From Doryteuthis pealeii (taxonomy: Eukaryota; Mollusca; Cephalopoda; Myopsida; Loliginidae), in the NCBI GenBank assembly GCA_023376005.1, contig CM042157.1, positions 54,284,512-54,348,511 on the forward strand: a DNA stretch of 64,000 nt, written 5' to 3'. The position numbers and the translations under genes are program-made. This document shows positions 47,833 through 61,264 of the stretch, one piece after another (the stretch's first letter is position 1; every line of letters starts with the position of its first letter). The notes beneath the pieces were generated by a model. It did no database searches, had not been told where the DNA came from, and worked only from the letters and a program-made list of their open reading frames with translations.

Positions 47833-48774
47833 ATTTTTGGCTTTATATCATTTTATTTGAAGAATCTTGGGTAACTGTTAATTTGATTTGAGATCTTGAA
47901 TAAAGTCCTTTTGGGTAGAATATAAAAGATCTTTAAAATGATGCGTTAACAATAAAGAAATTGGGGAAAAAACCAAAATTTACTTTAGTCACTTTCGCTT
48001 AACTATTGAGTTGATAAGATTCCAATATTTTTATATAGCATTAAACGTCTGTAAATTTATTGTTGTATAAATAATAGTTGCTTGAAGCTAAATCATTTTC
48101 TAAGGATTATTAATTAGTTAGTTAAATCACTTATTCGTATTTGATAGACCCATGAAGAGTGAAAAAACAACCAAATGGAGTGACAAAGATTCTTTTCAAA
48201 AGTATAAAGTAAGCAAAAAAAGAGCGCAATTCATGTAATAGCAAGAATAGTCTCCAAATTATTTTAATATTAATGCCCCGGAAATTTGATTATATTTTTA
48301 ATGTCAGGCTTTTGATGAAGACTTTTCAATTTTGGAAAAAAGGACTTACAAGCTAGCATTAAAAACTAACTAAAATTTCAGCACATGCCAGACAGCTTTC
48401 TTTAAAAAAAATGATGTAAAGAGGTATTCTGTGCTTGTATGTAATACAACATAGCAGCATTTAAAAGGTATTATTTTATCAAGGATGTATTTATATGATT
48501 AATACTATATATGTATATAAAATGAAAAATGTGGTTGAACCTTAAAAAAAAAATAAACAAGAAAAAACCTAATTCTGTATCACTTATTCTCTTAAATAAT
48601 AGTTACAGCATAGAGATATATACAATTTGAGTGCAGAATCAGAAAGAACATACAAATTTTTACCCCTAAGAAATTCCAAGTTTTTATCAAAATTGCCCCA
48701 AAATAGAAATGTTGAGAAATTACTGAAATTCCCTTGTTGTGATGTCCGTGATCTTGTATATTTTTTAGAAAATT

Positions 48775-49215
48775 ATGTAGAAGTCAATAGGAGAACATCA
48801 CTTATAGTTTTGTCCTGCTTCTCCCAGCAGTGCCAATCATGTCTTACACTTGGATGGTTTGGTGAGATGGAAATGTAAGTGGCCATCAAGCTTTTGTTTT
48901 TGTGGCTCCTGGCTTCCAGTATTTGTTCAAACAGCATCAGTGGTAGTCCCCTTTAGCTTTTCTCTCTGAGCATTTTGTGAAAATCCAGTGGTTGGCAGCT
49001 ATACAGTAGTATTGAATATGCTTACAGCTTAAAAGAATTCATTAATTTTATTAGATGAATTTTCTATATAATCAACAATCCGTCAATAGCAAGTCATGCT
49101 TTCCTATGTGTAATTGAAACATCATTTTTTCTGTAGATGTGAAACAATGTTTTTCCATGTACTGATATCTACTATTAAAATTTGGATTAATTTCTTTCAT
49201 ATTAGCATAAGTAAT
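48775..49215 (-). mobile_element. RT fragment, copy C
   Basis: Same as 7,831-8,275. The frame is broken by extra indels not present in A. Confidence 0.7.
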
Positions 49216-49454
49216 CTTGGACTACACTACGTCCTGTATATATGGAACGCATTTATGGTAATCCAATTAATTCTGTCTCAACCAAAATTTCTACTTAAAA
49301 AGTACTGTTTATTTTCTCTCAATTGAATATACATCACATTCATTAATGAATTTGATTCTCGCTGGACCAACTCTGGCTAAATTGGGCTGTTTCCATGATT
49401 AAACATGAAAAATTTGTCAAAAAATATGATAAATCATAAATGGTGAATATGTTT

Positions 49455-49515
49455 TATTGGCCCCAGGGGGGGAAAAATTTTCCCCCACTAGGAAAAAAAG
49501 GGAAAAACCCTTATG
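49455..49515. other. Homopolymer-inflated stretch
   Basis: GGCCCCAGGGGGGGAAAAATT and AAAAAAAGGGAAAAACCC stand where A has GGCCAGGATTTCACTAGAAGG and B agrees with A. Same error type as at 19,385-19,469. Confidence 0.6.
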
Positions 49516-50994
49516 ATCTTTATATAGCCTAGTTGAAAATATTAATATTTATTAAACTTTTGACACAGATGAAAAGAAATTTTTATCTGAAAGTAGAAAT
49601 GAAATTTTTATTATGCAATTTTTTCAATAACTGAATGAATACATTAAAGTCCTTGTTTTATATATAATAGCAGGTTTTTATACCTAAATTTTTAATGGTA
49701 TCAAAAAATATCCTGTGTTTTTTTTTTTAATACCACCAAAAAGGCTAGTTTAAAGTGTTACCTTAAGTAGTAAAATCTACAGGGTGCCAGTTGACTGATC
49801 AGCCATATGGGCAATGAATTTATCTCTTTTGTAGCATTAGATCAGGGAGATGTTTTGCTTTAGGCAGAGTGCCTACACCCAAATGCCTTTTCTTATATCT
49901 ATTATATAGAAGATATTTTGTATTTTTTTACTCCCCAAAATTGAGAATATTTTGAGGGGTGTTACCATTAAAGGTAGTTAAAGTCTGCAGAGGGTCTAAT
50001 ATCAGTAACCAGTCAACCCCCTTTTTTTTTGAGAGTGCTAGATTCTGGTAGATTGTTTATAATGAGGTGGAGAGCCACACTTACTGTAAGCTCCTAGATT
50101 ATTTACTGCACAGATAGATTAACCTCAATCCCTGTGCTATCTCATCAACGATTTAGTAAAGACCAATATCAAAACTCAGAACCTTGTGATTCTAGGTGAA
50201 TGCTCTAATAACTCCGCTAATAGATTGGTTATAAACTGTCAATATTTTTACTGAATTAATTATAGAATATATTTACTAAACCTTTTCAGCCCCAAAAAAT
50301 CAAAACATTTATAGAGAACCATTGGGCATATTTTAGCATGCCACATTTTTACCATTAATCTTTTTGATAAACTATTGAGTTCAAAACATCCATAAACTTT
50401 TCTATAAATTGATAGAACAAAATTTAAAAAACAATTGCCCCAAAATTCAAGATTAAAAATATGCACATGTTCCTGTAACTCAATTACCAAGAATATTGTA
50501 AGCAATACAAAAAAATAATCTTTTGTCAGTATTTAAAAAAACCCAAAAAAACAGTTGTTATTTTTTCTTGGCTTGTCCAGTGTATTTGGTGTGTGGCCTT
50601 CTTTTAGCACTATATCAAGATATGTTGGACAAAAAGTTTGTTAAATAAGCAGTGGAGCACATGTTACAAACTAAAATGTTAGGTCAGTGCATTCAAATAG
50701 GTGTGCATGTTCTCTTATTTGTTGTGCAAGGAAAAGGGATTTTCATTCTGTGCCCAAATATTACATTATCGGGTGCAAAAATAATGACCTGAAAATCTGA
50801 ATTAAAACAGACCGAAGGCGTTATCAGATTTTCTACATGACCCCCCCCTTTCTCTCCTGTCCGTGGTACTGCAGTGTCAGTTCAAGAGAAATGAAAAGTG
50901 GACCAATGCAAGCTGGCGTGAAATGGAGCAAATGGTTTCGTATTAATCATGCCGTGCCTTTGTAATCCCTTCAGGTTGAATAAGGCAATTGCTA

Positions 50995-51755
50995 GGAATG
51001 CAAGAAGGAGAATGGTGATGAAGAAAGGAAGGAAGAAAGTGAATGAGGAAAATGGTGATGAGGAAGGAGGAAGAATAGTGATGAGGAAAGAGAATTACAG
51101 AAAGTGAGAGGAAGGAAAAGGAGAATGTGTGATGGGAAGGGAGGAGAATGAAGAAAAAAAAGAAGAATGTGAAATAAAGAGAAGAAGAGAATAGTGATGA
51201 TGAGAAAATGGAATGGATGAGGAAGGAGGACATGAAATGATTGATAAACGAAGGTAAAATGATAGAGTATGCACACCAGAAGTAGGATTAGATAAAAAGA
51301 AATTTGAAAGATAAAGCGAATGTTGATGAATGAAAGAGAATAATAGATGGGTGTATTAATGATGAAAGGAAGAGAGAAAATTGAAAAAAAGAGATTGGAA
51401 AAGCAACAACGAATAAGGAGGAGAAAGAGGGAAGAAAAAATAAAATGGTGGCAGAGGATTCAAAAAGACAAAAGAAATCAGGATAAAGAAATGAAGATTT
51501 AAGATTTTTTAGAAATGTAAAAAGAATGCAAAAATAATGCCAATGAAAAAGACCTTGGAGAAAGAGAGAGATAGAAAAGAAACAGAAGCCCCAGAAGAGG
51601 AAAAAGAAAAAAATTCTGAATGGAGCAAACCGTATAATGATGAGAATTGAAATGGAAGGAACAAACAAAAAAAGAGAAAGAAAGAAGAAAAAGGTGGCAA
51701 AATGAAAGAACCTGACCATAAAGCGAAGAAGAAGGAGGAGAAGACAAAGGAGAAG

Positions 51756-51786
<31 letters not shown>

Positions 51787-51830
51787 GAATAAAGCGAAGA
51801 AAAAGAAGAAGTACACCATTCCAGTGAATG
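50995..51830 (+). repeat. Polypurine tract, copy C
   Basis: Same as 9,995-10,855, with (GAA)n at 51,749-51,786. Open frames on both strands are artefacts. Confidence 0.85.
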
Positions 51831-52973
51831 GATTTAGGTCATGTCGTTATCGGCAAGGATTGACAGTTCCTCCAAGAGAAAATGACAATGGGCATCTACT
51901 AAAATCAGATACACATGGCTCGATCTTGGAAGAAAAAATTGAAGGAGAGAGGAAAACATATTGTGGTGGCCAGTTTACACTCTGTGCTTTCACTTTCTTT
52001 ACGCTCAGAAATTGTCAGTATCTGCTATTACCTGAACGTAATGATGAAAAGACGACCCCAAAAATCATGGAAAAAAAATAGAAACACCGTTTCATACCAG
52101 TTTTGCGTTACTTGTACAATATTAATCAAATTTTGGGATTTCTTTTCTCCAATTCTTCATCCAGACCTTATATGTGAATAAATATCAGACTATGGATTTA
52201 TTTTGGAATTTATATGTTGAATAGATCACAACTTTAAATGGGTTCATAAAATATAGGTAATGAAAGGATACTAGGTGTAGCCCAGAAATAGAAGACAAAA
52301 GTCAAAATGTTTAAGTAAAAAAATTCTGTTAACCATTGATTGGAACAAATCATCATTATAATCAACATATGATAAAATAATGTTGAAGAAAATAAAACCG
52401 ATAAATTAAATTTAAGATAAATAATATTTTTGTTTTAAGAATTACAATATATCTAAATATTACATTATATATATTTTTTTTTCTAATTTAGTAGCTTTAT
52501 TCCCTGCAGAAAGTATCATCCCTCCCCTCAAAGTTGGTATCTTGGAGTTAGAACCTAATCCTGTGATAGTTTTTCCATCTTTTCAATGTGTATAAATCCA
52601 TTTTCACACTATTCATGAACATGCAGTATATATATTATGTATATATTAATATATTATTTATAATAAGTATATTTTGGCCATGTGAAGCCTGGATAATATA
52701 CCTTGTCCACCCAGCATTTATGAACATAATAAAATGAACAAAAACAACAAAAAAATGAATATTTCTTATCCTAGTCTCTGTCCTTACTTCCCCTTCTTTG
52801 TCCAGAAATGGCCTTATTTAGTATCTGATGACCTCTAATGACCCCAGAAGGCCTCAGAATTTAACTAACATATCAGAGTCTTAGGTCAGTTTCATACCAT
52901 GCAAAAAATCATTTCTTATTGGCCACGACCTAAGGGTAACACATATACAAACATACAACTTAGCAATAGTAAT

Positions 52974-52996
52974 GTGTGTGTGTGTGTGTGTGTGTA
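52974..52996. repeat. (GT)n microsatellite, copy C
   Basis: Matches 12,054-12,076. Confidence 0.85.
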
Positions 52997-54204
52997 TGTA
53001 ATATAGTTGTATTATTATAAATAAGAGTACCACTATATCAATATGTATCGTATGTGTGCCGTATATATATATATATATATATATAATATCTATATATATA
53101 TATTATAATATTGGTTTCAAGTAAGCTAATAATCAGTCTTAGTAACAACATGCTTCAAGGAACTATTCTTAATTCAAATGATTAAGATAGTAACAAATCA
53201 CAAAGTAATACAAATAAACTAGAACACCTCCAGAACATTACACAAACTAATTAGCTAAAGTAATATATAGATATATAAATAATAATATATATATAATACT
53301 CAAACACATACAAGAATAATTATAGTATTTTCAAGTGGTCAATAATTAGTGAGCATATATAGCTCACTTGTTGAAAATTGCATTGTTGAGAAACTGACCA
53401 TTACCAGTGCTTTGATTATGTCTAGGTATCCTAACTTTTATGAAGTTTGAATAATTTATCAATTAAAGCATGATCATATTTGACAATAGAACATATATTA
53501 GGATAGTTGTATACATAGTCACGCAACTTGTGATTGTTCTACACTGATCATAACTTAGATTTATATATATATATATTATATATATATATATATAAGTAAT
53601 TATAATAGTGAAAATACAGTCCTGTTTTTCTTCTTAGACTTAGTGTTCATTTTTAGGTTTTTGTAAAAGTATAATACTTATTATATACGTTACATATTGG
53701 ATTTTACAAGTATAGTTGTTTTTGATAAAGCCTTTTTTTTTGTATCTCTGTTTTGTAGTTGGTTTGTTTTTGTATCTATGCTTATACAACGTCCATTTGT
53801 AAAGTCTGTTCTTAGTGATCTTGCCAAATATTTATTTTGATGTAATACACCACAAGCTTGGTCCAAAAGGTAAAACTGAAATATTCACTTGTTCATACAC
53901 AATAACCGCTTTTTACAAGAATATCATAAGAACAAATAGAAGCAGAAATATAATGCGTGGCATTTTATCAATCTTTTTAAACTCACTCTGCAACATTTTT
54001 CTAACATTTTTGTATTCTCAAATTTGAATGCAAGGGTTAAAGGTTATAAGATCATGATTTACAACTGTACAAATGTTGTGACTAAAATGACAACTAGGTG
54101 GAGGGGGGGAGACTAGTTAGTAATACATTTACTGAATGATGATGTCAATTTCTCATCTGAGAAGTTTAGAATTTAAGGAAACACACTACAAATGATATTA
54201 TAAA

Positions 54205-54490
54205 AGTTAAAATTTATATTTCTGGGCACCTCACATGCTGTAATGGTTATCAGTTTGATTACAGTAAATTGTCAGTGAGTGCGATTCCCACTGGATGCCT
54301 CATACTTCAGGCCACCCTACTGGTGGGGCTGACAGTAACCACTTGCAGTGGAGTAAGGCATGTCTTGGGGTATGACACTAAACTGCATCTCATAGTGACA
54401 CTCCAGTTCTGAGCTCTGGAGAGTGTGAGCATTATGACATTACTCCCAGGTCAACTCTGACCTGGAGTAATATGCCTGTTATGGTCACAT
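54205..54490 (+). mobile_element. SINE-2, copy C
   Basis: Matches 13,330-13,600, with hairpin TACTCCCAGGTCA/TGACCTGGAGTA retained. Confidence 0.7.
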
Positions 54491-55574
54491 CTGTGAGTCA
54501 AATAGATCTTCTTTAAAATTGTTTGTATTAGATAGGAATAGTTTTATGCCATATGATTGTAATTTATTTGTATTTAAAATAGTTTCTTGAAGCTATGATA
54601 TTATCATATTCAATGAGACCATGTGCAAAAAAAAAGAAAAAAGAAGACACTCAGAACAACTCTACAAAAAGTATAAAAAATGAATATACAATAAACGTAA
54701 TTCCCTAATCCATATGCATAAAATAACCCTAGACAGGTTGACATGCCATTAAAATTATTCAATCAATCAATCAATCTCACTGTACCACACAAAGTTAAGC
54801 TAATAAAAATGACTAAAATTCATATTTTTGGTGATCATATGTATATCAATAAATGAAAATGAGATGCAGTTCCTTTTAATTTTTTAATATAGTGCTACTG
54901 GACTTCTGTTACTTGGTTGATTTTTGCTTTTGCTAAAATTTGAGGTACAAGCTAGCTCCAGATACACTTATGTTGATATGTTCACTAAAATACACTTAAG
55001 TTTCCAAATGTATTACAAACAAAAAAAAAAATTTACAAAAATATAAACATTAACTATTACAGCATAATTCCTATTTATCATATTTTATATAGTGCTTTTT
55101 CTAATTTTAAAAAAAATGTAACAAAAAATTTAATGTTTTGTGGGCTGGAATAGATTAATGGCATTTCAGTTTTATTCAAATGGGAAGATTAATTTGATGT
55201 AACTCATTTCCTTGTATATCAAATTAAACTTGTAAGTCAAGGTACCATTGTATTTATAGCTCTGTAAATATTGACTCATTTTTTTTTCTAGTGCTGTGGT
55301 TTCCCAACTTTTTTTTACCAGGTTCACAACACCAAATTTTTGTATTGAGAAAAAAGAAGCAAAAATGCATAAAACAACAAAAACTGTTAGATTCATAATA
55401 GAAAATATAGATGGCAGTTCTGGATGAAAATGTGGACACCTTTTCTCTTGAACATCACTTAATACTTTTTGATACAATTTAAAAAATCTATCCAAGATCT
55501 GCAAGTAAAATTATATATATAACTTATAAATCTGAGGCACACTTGATTGATTGATTTATCATCATAGAAAGAGA

Positions 55575-55830
55575 ATCTGTGATCTGAGTTCAAATCCTGG
55601 ATGAGGCTATTTGCATTACACTTCTTACTAATACCCTTGGGAAATACATGAATTCTCTGTTCTCCCAGCTATGAGTAAATAAGACAGACTGTGTTCTTTA
55701 GCCTTGGTTAGACAACTACTGTAGGAAAAGGAAAACTCTGTATTCATACCAGCTGTACTTCATTTTATAAAAAGATTGACCTTGTGTCACATCCTGTCTG
55801 TGGTGGGGAGGGGGAATTGGGTAAATAAGT
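55575..55830 (+). mobile_element. SINE-1, copy C
   Basis: Matches 14,690-14,960 almost base for base. Confidence 0.75.
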
Positions 55831-57344
55831 AAAGTTTATAAATCTTATAAAATTTTGATAATAATGAAACTATATTATCAAAACTGTTGAATTATTGAAA
55901 CTTTATTGTTAAAACTTAATTATGAATCTGTTAAAAGTTAATTATTTATTATTAATCTAAGTTTTCACACTTGATATATATTGCAAAGAAAGAAAGTACA
56001 AAGTCTGGAAAATGGGTTTCTATCCATCAAATTTGAGAAAGAAGATGATAATAAGGAAAATTAAATTGACATATTGCGCTATCAGAATAGCTTCATCCAA
56101 AATGAAATGTTACAAAAATGAGGTCAATATGACAGGGGTGTGTGGGGAGGGGGAGAGAAGCTATCCAACTCCCCACTAGGCCAGAATGTGACATAAGATC
56201 AGTTTAATGTAAGGTGCTCAACAGGAAGCAAGCCTCCTATAAGGTGGTTTTAAAAATTGCTTAGATTCTTAGGTACCAAACAATAAACCCCACCTTTACA
56301 CTTTTTAGATAAAGAGGCTGGTGCTTCATAGGGGGGGGGCCCCTGGAACTGTTAATTATTTTATGTACTTTCCATGTTAAAAGTATGCTGTATTTGTTTA
56401 TTGAGGATTATTATTAATTTCTTGAAACCATATAATTGTGTGCAAACAAATGTCTATTGTTAAATAGAAATAATTACTTGACATACCATATAATTATTAA
56501 TATTAGATAGGAATACTTGAAACCATACAAATGTGTGCAAATGATTTGTATTAGATATAAATACTTGATATCATATAACTTTGTACAAAAAACCCTTAAA
56601 AAATGACTACACAAAAAATGTAAATATGAATGTACAATGTATGCAATTCTCTAAAATCTAGATATAAAATAATCCTAGATGGGTTGACATACCATTAAAA
56701 TCCATCAATTTTCTTCTTTGTGGAGCTGACCTGAGGCTGGTATAGTTTCAACCAAAATCTGTGACCTAATCTTTACTAAACAACAAAATAGTTCATAGTT
56801 GTTTCATTTAGCAGGCATAACTGGACAAGCTACAAGCTGTTTGTAAAATCTTTGAATCCTACCATTGGCCAAACTACCTAAAGGGAAGTAAACAGATACT
56901 CTAATTGCAGCCCAAAGGCTTTTTGGGTAGTAAGCAACAATGGGTTACCAGGAACAAAATAGTTAGCAGTCTGCTTTTTAGATGTAGAATGAGATAAGAA
57001 ATTTCATCTGCTGTCCATATTATGATATTCAGGAATCAGCACCACCAAAGTCCATATTAGAATGCATCACCCCCCCCCCCTGACTAGGATAAACTAGAAA
57101 AAAATTTCATCAATAAAGACAGACACATATTTCTTTCTGACTCATGACTTGTACGGTTTCGACCTAAACCTACAACTGACTAATTTATATTTAACAACAA
57201 AATAACATAGGGTTGTGTTATTTAGTAGGCAAGACTGGGCAAGCCATGATGATATTACCACACTAAACAAAGACAAGAATATAACTGAGGAAGATGAACA
57301 GATATTACACTCTAATGACAACACAAAGGTTTTACTCAAATAGA

Positions 57345-57615
57345 GATATGCTTAACATAATGGTTATCATTGTAGGAAATGGAATTGACAACCTGAGTTC
57401 AAATCCTGGACTACTTGCATTTCTCTTTATGTTACTGCCCTTTGGAAAGGCATGAACTCATCTGTTCTTCTCCAGTAAATAGTTGAACAGACTGGGTTTG
57501 TTAGCATTGGCCAGGCAACCATTCTAGAAAAAGGAAAACTAGCTTAATTACACTTTTTTTTAAAAATTGACCTTGTGTCACATCCTGCCTGAGGCAGAGG
57601 GGTTGGGTAAATACC
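57345..57615 (+). mobile_element. SINE-1, copy C (most intact)
   Basis: ATAATGGTTATCATTGTAGG head, GAGTTCAAATCCTGG B box, and tail TTGACCTTGTGTCACATCC, GCCTGAGGCAGAGGGGTTGG. Confidence 0.8.
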
Positions 57616-58227
57616 TACTATACTCTTATGGCAGTCCAAAGATTTTGGTAGACTGTATAGACAATAAAGTTTTATGCAAGAACAAGAGAAAGTATGGCAA
57701 ACTTAAAATTTTGTAAAACAATGTGCAAGTGCAACACTTATTGATATTTATAATCAGTGAATGTCTTGTCTTTAAAACACCATGGAATTTCTTTTCAATT
57801 TATTTATTTATTTATTTTCAAAATATGAATTTCGATGTTCAAGCATAGTTTCATTTGTTCATGTTGGCAGTTATGAATAGGAAGGACAATAAAGATTTAC
57901 ACAAAGCAAATAGCAACGTGCTTTACTACACTGATGTCTAGCCATGCTGTGAATCTTACAGTGATATTTGTATCTTGGCATCTTTTAGATTCTGTTTTCT
58001 TGCATCATTATGCCTCTGCTATTGTTACTGTTGCCACAGACAGTAATTCACACCTACCTTCCTTTTACTTTTGATTTTGAACTGAATTAACTGAAACATT
58101 GAGAAATGGTTGGGTGGGATGGGAGTTTTAAAATATGATCACTGGCAGGATGTGCCCTGCCTCTCATCAAGATTTCCTGCTTTTGTTTGTTTTTGTTTAA
58201 ATAATTAGCATGATTCTGTTGTCACTT

Positions 58228-58283
58228 CACCTCCCCTCCTCCTCCTCCTCCTCCTCCTCCTCCTCATCATCATCATCATCCCT
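58228..58283. repeat. (CTC)n(ATC)n compound microsatellite, copy C
   Basis: About ten CTC units then about five ATC units. Confidence 0.9.
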
Positions 58284-58483
58284 GATGACATTCATGTTAT
58301 CATTAAAGGTTTAGAAAAGGGTGAAAGGCACTTGGAAATTTATCGGAGCTGATAATAAAGATTTAATTAGCAACAAAATAATAATAAGTCTGGATTTTTG
58401 TTGAAATTTTTTATGAGAATCATGTGCATCCCATGAAAAGTAATATACTTGATTCGATCATTTGGTCATTGAACAAAGGACAA

Positions 58484-58508
58484 GATATATATATATATAT
58501 ATATATAT
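58484..58508. repeat. (AT)n microsatellite
   Basis: Pure AT run abutting the foldback repeat on its right. Confidence 0.9.
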
Positions 58509-58665
58509 GGGTAACATGGATATGGAGTCAATAGTGCTTGGTTACTGAGAGTTTCTTGCCTATGCAATTATTCAAACCAACGTGCTTTAAATAATTGCAT
58601 CGGTTTGAAACTGTCAGTAAGTGGTGTTGACTCCATGTCCATGTGACCCTAAGTTAGATTTAAAT
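58506..58665. mobile_element. Foldback repeat, cleanest copy
   Basis: The left arm starts GGGTAACATGGATATGGAGT and passes through GTGCTTGGTTACTGAGAG and GCAATTATTCAAACCAACG. The right arm reads inversely through AATAATTGCATCGGTTTGAA, CAGTAAGTGGTGTTGACTCC and ATGTCCATGTGACCC. About 160 bases, with arms of about 75. Flanked by (AT)n on the left and by AATATACC, then more AT repeats, on the right. Confidence 0.65.
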
Positions 58666-58839
58666 GCTCTAGCAATGATATTGAGCACTGTTTATTTATA
58701 AATATACCATCCATATTATTATATTAATTATATATATATATATAGATATAGATAGTTTAAAGTGGGCAAAAGAAAAACACAGAGGGAGTTTGCTAAGTTA
58801 TATATGTAAAATGTGCTCATAATACTAAGTAGAGCATAA

Positions 58840-58840
58840 T

Positions 58841-58893
<53 letters not shown>
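58840..58893. repeat. (AT)n microsatellite
   Basis: About 45 bases of uninterrupted AT. A and B show broken versions. Confidence 0.9.
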
Positions 58894-58896
<3 letters not shown>

Positions 58897-58929
58897 ACCC
58901 AGCAAAAACCAAATACTGGATATCATAGT

Positions 58930-59140
58930 GCAATTTTTATGAGAGCAATACACTTAAAATGCTCAGAGAATAATATAATTTCTTGTCCAATTTGAAAATA
59001 AATGATTGTTTGTCATGTTTAATCATCCAAATTCTCAATCTAAATGAGGTAACTAGGAAATGCTAATTTGTATACTTCACTCCTTCCTAGATAGAAACAT
59101 CAGTATCATCATGGACCATTTTAATAATAGTAAACCAAAA
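58930..59140 (+). repeat. R1 dispersed repeat, member 1
   Basis: ATGAGAGCAATACACTTAAA, ATGCTCAGAGAATAA, AATCATCCAAATTCTCAA, GAAATGCTAATTTGTA, TCATCATGGACCATT. The same block order occurs in members 2 (59,220), 3 and 4 (60,625 and 60,985, inverted). Confidence 0.6.
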
Positions 59141-59219
59141 GGTTCATGAGTTGTCTTGTATATTACTAAAATTCAATTATATCTGTATTATATGTATGTG
59201 TAACTGTATCATATCAACA

Positions 59220-59400
59220 TTTTTATGAGAACAATTTACTTAAAAATGAATAAAGCAATTTCCAGTAATTATTGGAGGGGGGTGGATTGCACTGAACAGC
59301 CTTATTTAATCTTTGAAATACTCAATATCCTGAAGATAACTATAAAATACAAACTAGAATCTGTCACACCTTCCTAAAATGATCAATGGACTTTTTTTTC
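59220..59400 (+). repeat. R1 dispersed repeat, member 2
   Basis: ATGAGAACAATTTACTTAAA, ATAAAGCAATTTCCAGT, AAGATAACTATAAAATAC, AACTAGAATCTGTCACACC, TCCTAAAATGATC. Lacks the final CATGGAC. Confidence 0.55.
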
Positions 59401-59679
59401 CTTTTTTTTTTGTTGCAATGTTATTTTGGGTCAACAAGTTAATATCAAAAATGGTTAAGTATAATAATTAGGATAGGATTTCATCAAAGACTTTTGATTT
59501 CAAATGATTTAAAAATAAAAGGAAAAAGAAACCATAGGTAATCAATATTTGATTAAGTGATTGATTTTCTTGATATTTCAGTGTTTATTTACATCACCCC
59601 AGAAATAGGAGGCATTTCTTATTATTGACTTCTAGCATATGTATTCTTTATCCAATTCATCATCATCATTATTATTAAT

Positions 59680-59781
59680 AGTAGTAGTAGTAGTGGTAGT
59701 ATTAGTAATTGCAACAGTGAAGACATTATTATAAACATTAATTGCCAACATTATTTTAGAATCCAAACCAACACTATCTCT

Positions 59782-59812
<31 letters not shown>

Positions 59813-60130
59813 CTATTTAAAAAAATCTTTCTCTGTATTGATAAACTATGATTATTCACTGTTTTCATTATGTCATCAATATAATCACTATAATAATTCA
59901 CATGCTACACCTACAGAATATCTTTATTCACTGCTACCATCACCATTATCATTATCATCATGAATAGCTCCCCATCATCAGTATCATCATCACTATTATC
60001 ATCATCATGAATAGCTCCCCAACATTATTATAATCATTAATAAGTTTATTGTTACCATTATAATCATTATGAAAAGCATATTAATATCATTCTCATGAAT
60101 AACTTATCATTATCATTATCATCATGTATA
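59680..60130. repeat. Triplet-rich region, (TAG)n, (ATC)n and ATCATC clusters
   Basis: (TAG)n near 59,683, (ATC)n at 59,783-59,813, and two near-identical blocks ATCATCATGAATAGCTCCCC at about 59,956 and 60,001. The Asp-run frame on the minus strand is a microsatellite translation. Confidence 0.75.
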
Positions 60131-60624
60131 GTCTTAAAAATCCTCAATATTTCTTATCGTTGTCACTTTTATTGATAACCTGATAATCTTTATTGACTTC
60201 TGACAATTCTTGTTAGTGTTATAATTATTGCCTTATTGTTTTTCATTTTCACTTTATAAACTCATTGATAATCATTATTGTCAGTAGTGACAAAGTTACT
60301 ATCATCAAATATTAAGTTTCACTACTATCATGATTGGCCTAATCAGTTTTATCAGCATTATTACCACCATTATAAAAAGCTTATCCAATGGCATCATGAT
60401 GATGACAAGGATTGGTAACAGCAGCATTATAACCATCATGATCACAATGAATAACTTATCTTATTTACACCTTATTACAATCATTAGCAAACTCACCACC
60501 ACCTCCACCACCACTTTTAGTATCCTTCGTTTCATCATGATTTACAGTAAAGTTGTCATCTTTGACAATTTTGACCTTTCTTAGATACTAGACAGCCTGT
60601 GAACCTCCCATTGTATCAGTGATC

Positions 60625-60835
60625 CATGATGATATTAGTGCATCTATTTCAGAAGGAGTGAATGATTCTAATTAGCATTTTATAGTTATGTTATATCAAA
60701 ATTGGATGAGGAAAAATGAATTTCAACCCAAATACAGAATTCAGAAAATTATCATTCAGTTAGAAATAAGAAATTGCTGTATTCTCTAAGAGAATTTTAA
60801 GTGTATTACTTTAATAAAAATAAAGATGTAATGTG
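60625..60835 (-). repeat. R1 dispersed repeat, member 3
   Basis: Reads on + as GATCCATGATGATATTAGTG, GAGTGAATGATTCTAATTAG, AAATTGCTGTATTCTCTAAG, TTTTAAGTGTATTACTTTAA; opposite orientation to members 1 and 2. Confidence 0.6.
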
Positions 60836-60844
60836 TTACATGCC

Positions 60845-60950
60845 AAAGAAACTACTTCGGAGAAAATTAATGTTTTATTCATTGTTCATTTCTATCTTGG
60901 TAAATACAGTTTCAGTGTCAATGCTTTTTAAACATAACTTGTATATATAT
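60845..60950 (+). mobile_element. Mariner-like 3' end between R1 copies
   Basis: TGCCAAAGAAACTACTTCGG, AAAATTAATGTTTTATTCAT, TTGGTAAATACAGTTTCAGT, then GTCAATGCTTTTTAAACATA. Aligned with the mariner ends at 5.5 kb (ATGCCAAAGAGAG ... TTGGTAAATAAAGCCTCAGT). A more diverged relative. The 61-codon frame here is not called a gene. Confidence 0.45.
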
Positions 60951-60984
60951 ACAATGACCTACAAACCTGTTGGTATCTTACTGT

Positions 60985-61195
60985 AACAGCAGTCCATGAT
61001 GGCATTGGTGCTTCTATTTAGACAGGTGTGAAGGATTCTAATTAGCATTTCATAATTATCTTGAGAATTTGGATGATTAACAAAAATGAAGTCTCCACAA
61101 AATTATCCTTCACTTGTAAAGTGGACTGGAAATTGCTTTATTCTTTAACAGCATTTTAAATGTATTTCTCTAATAGAAATTTCCCTATAATGTAC
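60985..61195 (-). repeat. R1 dispersed repeat, member 4
   Basis: GTCCATGATGGCATTGGTGC, GGATTCTAATTAGCATTTCA, GGAAATTGCTTTATTCTTTA. The two inverted R1 copies flank the mariner-like end. Confidence 0.65.
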
Positions 61196-61264
61196 TGTTT
61201 TTTTTCTGGGTTATGGGTACCTACACATGTACAAACACATGAATGCCTTATGTGGTTTGTAAGC

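Noticed and set aside
59632..59901. Frame with an Asp run and a Thr run (-), resembling an acidic protein
   Set aside because: Direct translation of (ATC)n and (TAG)n microsatellites.
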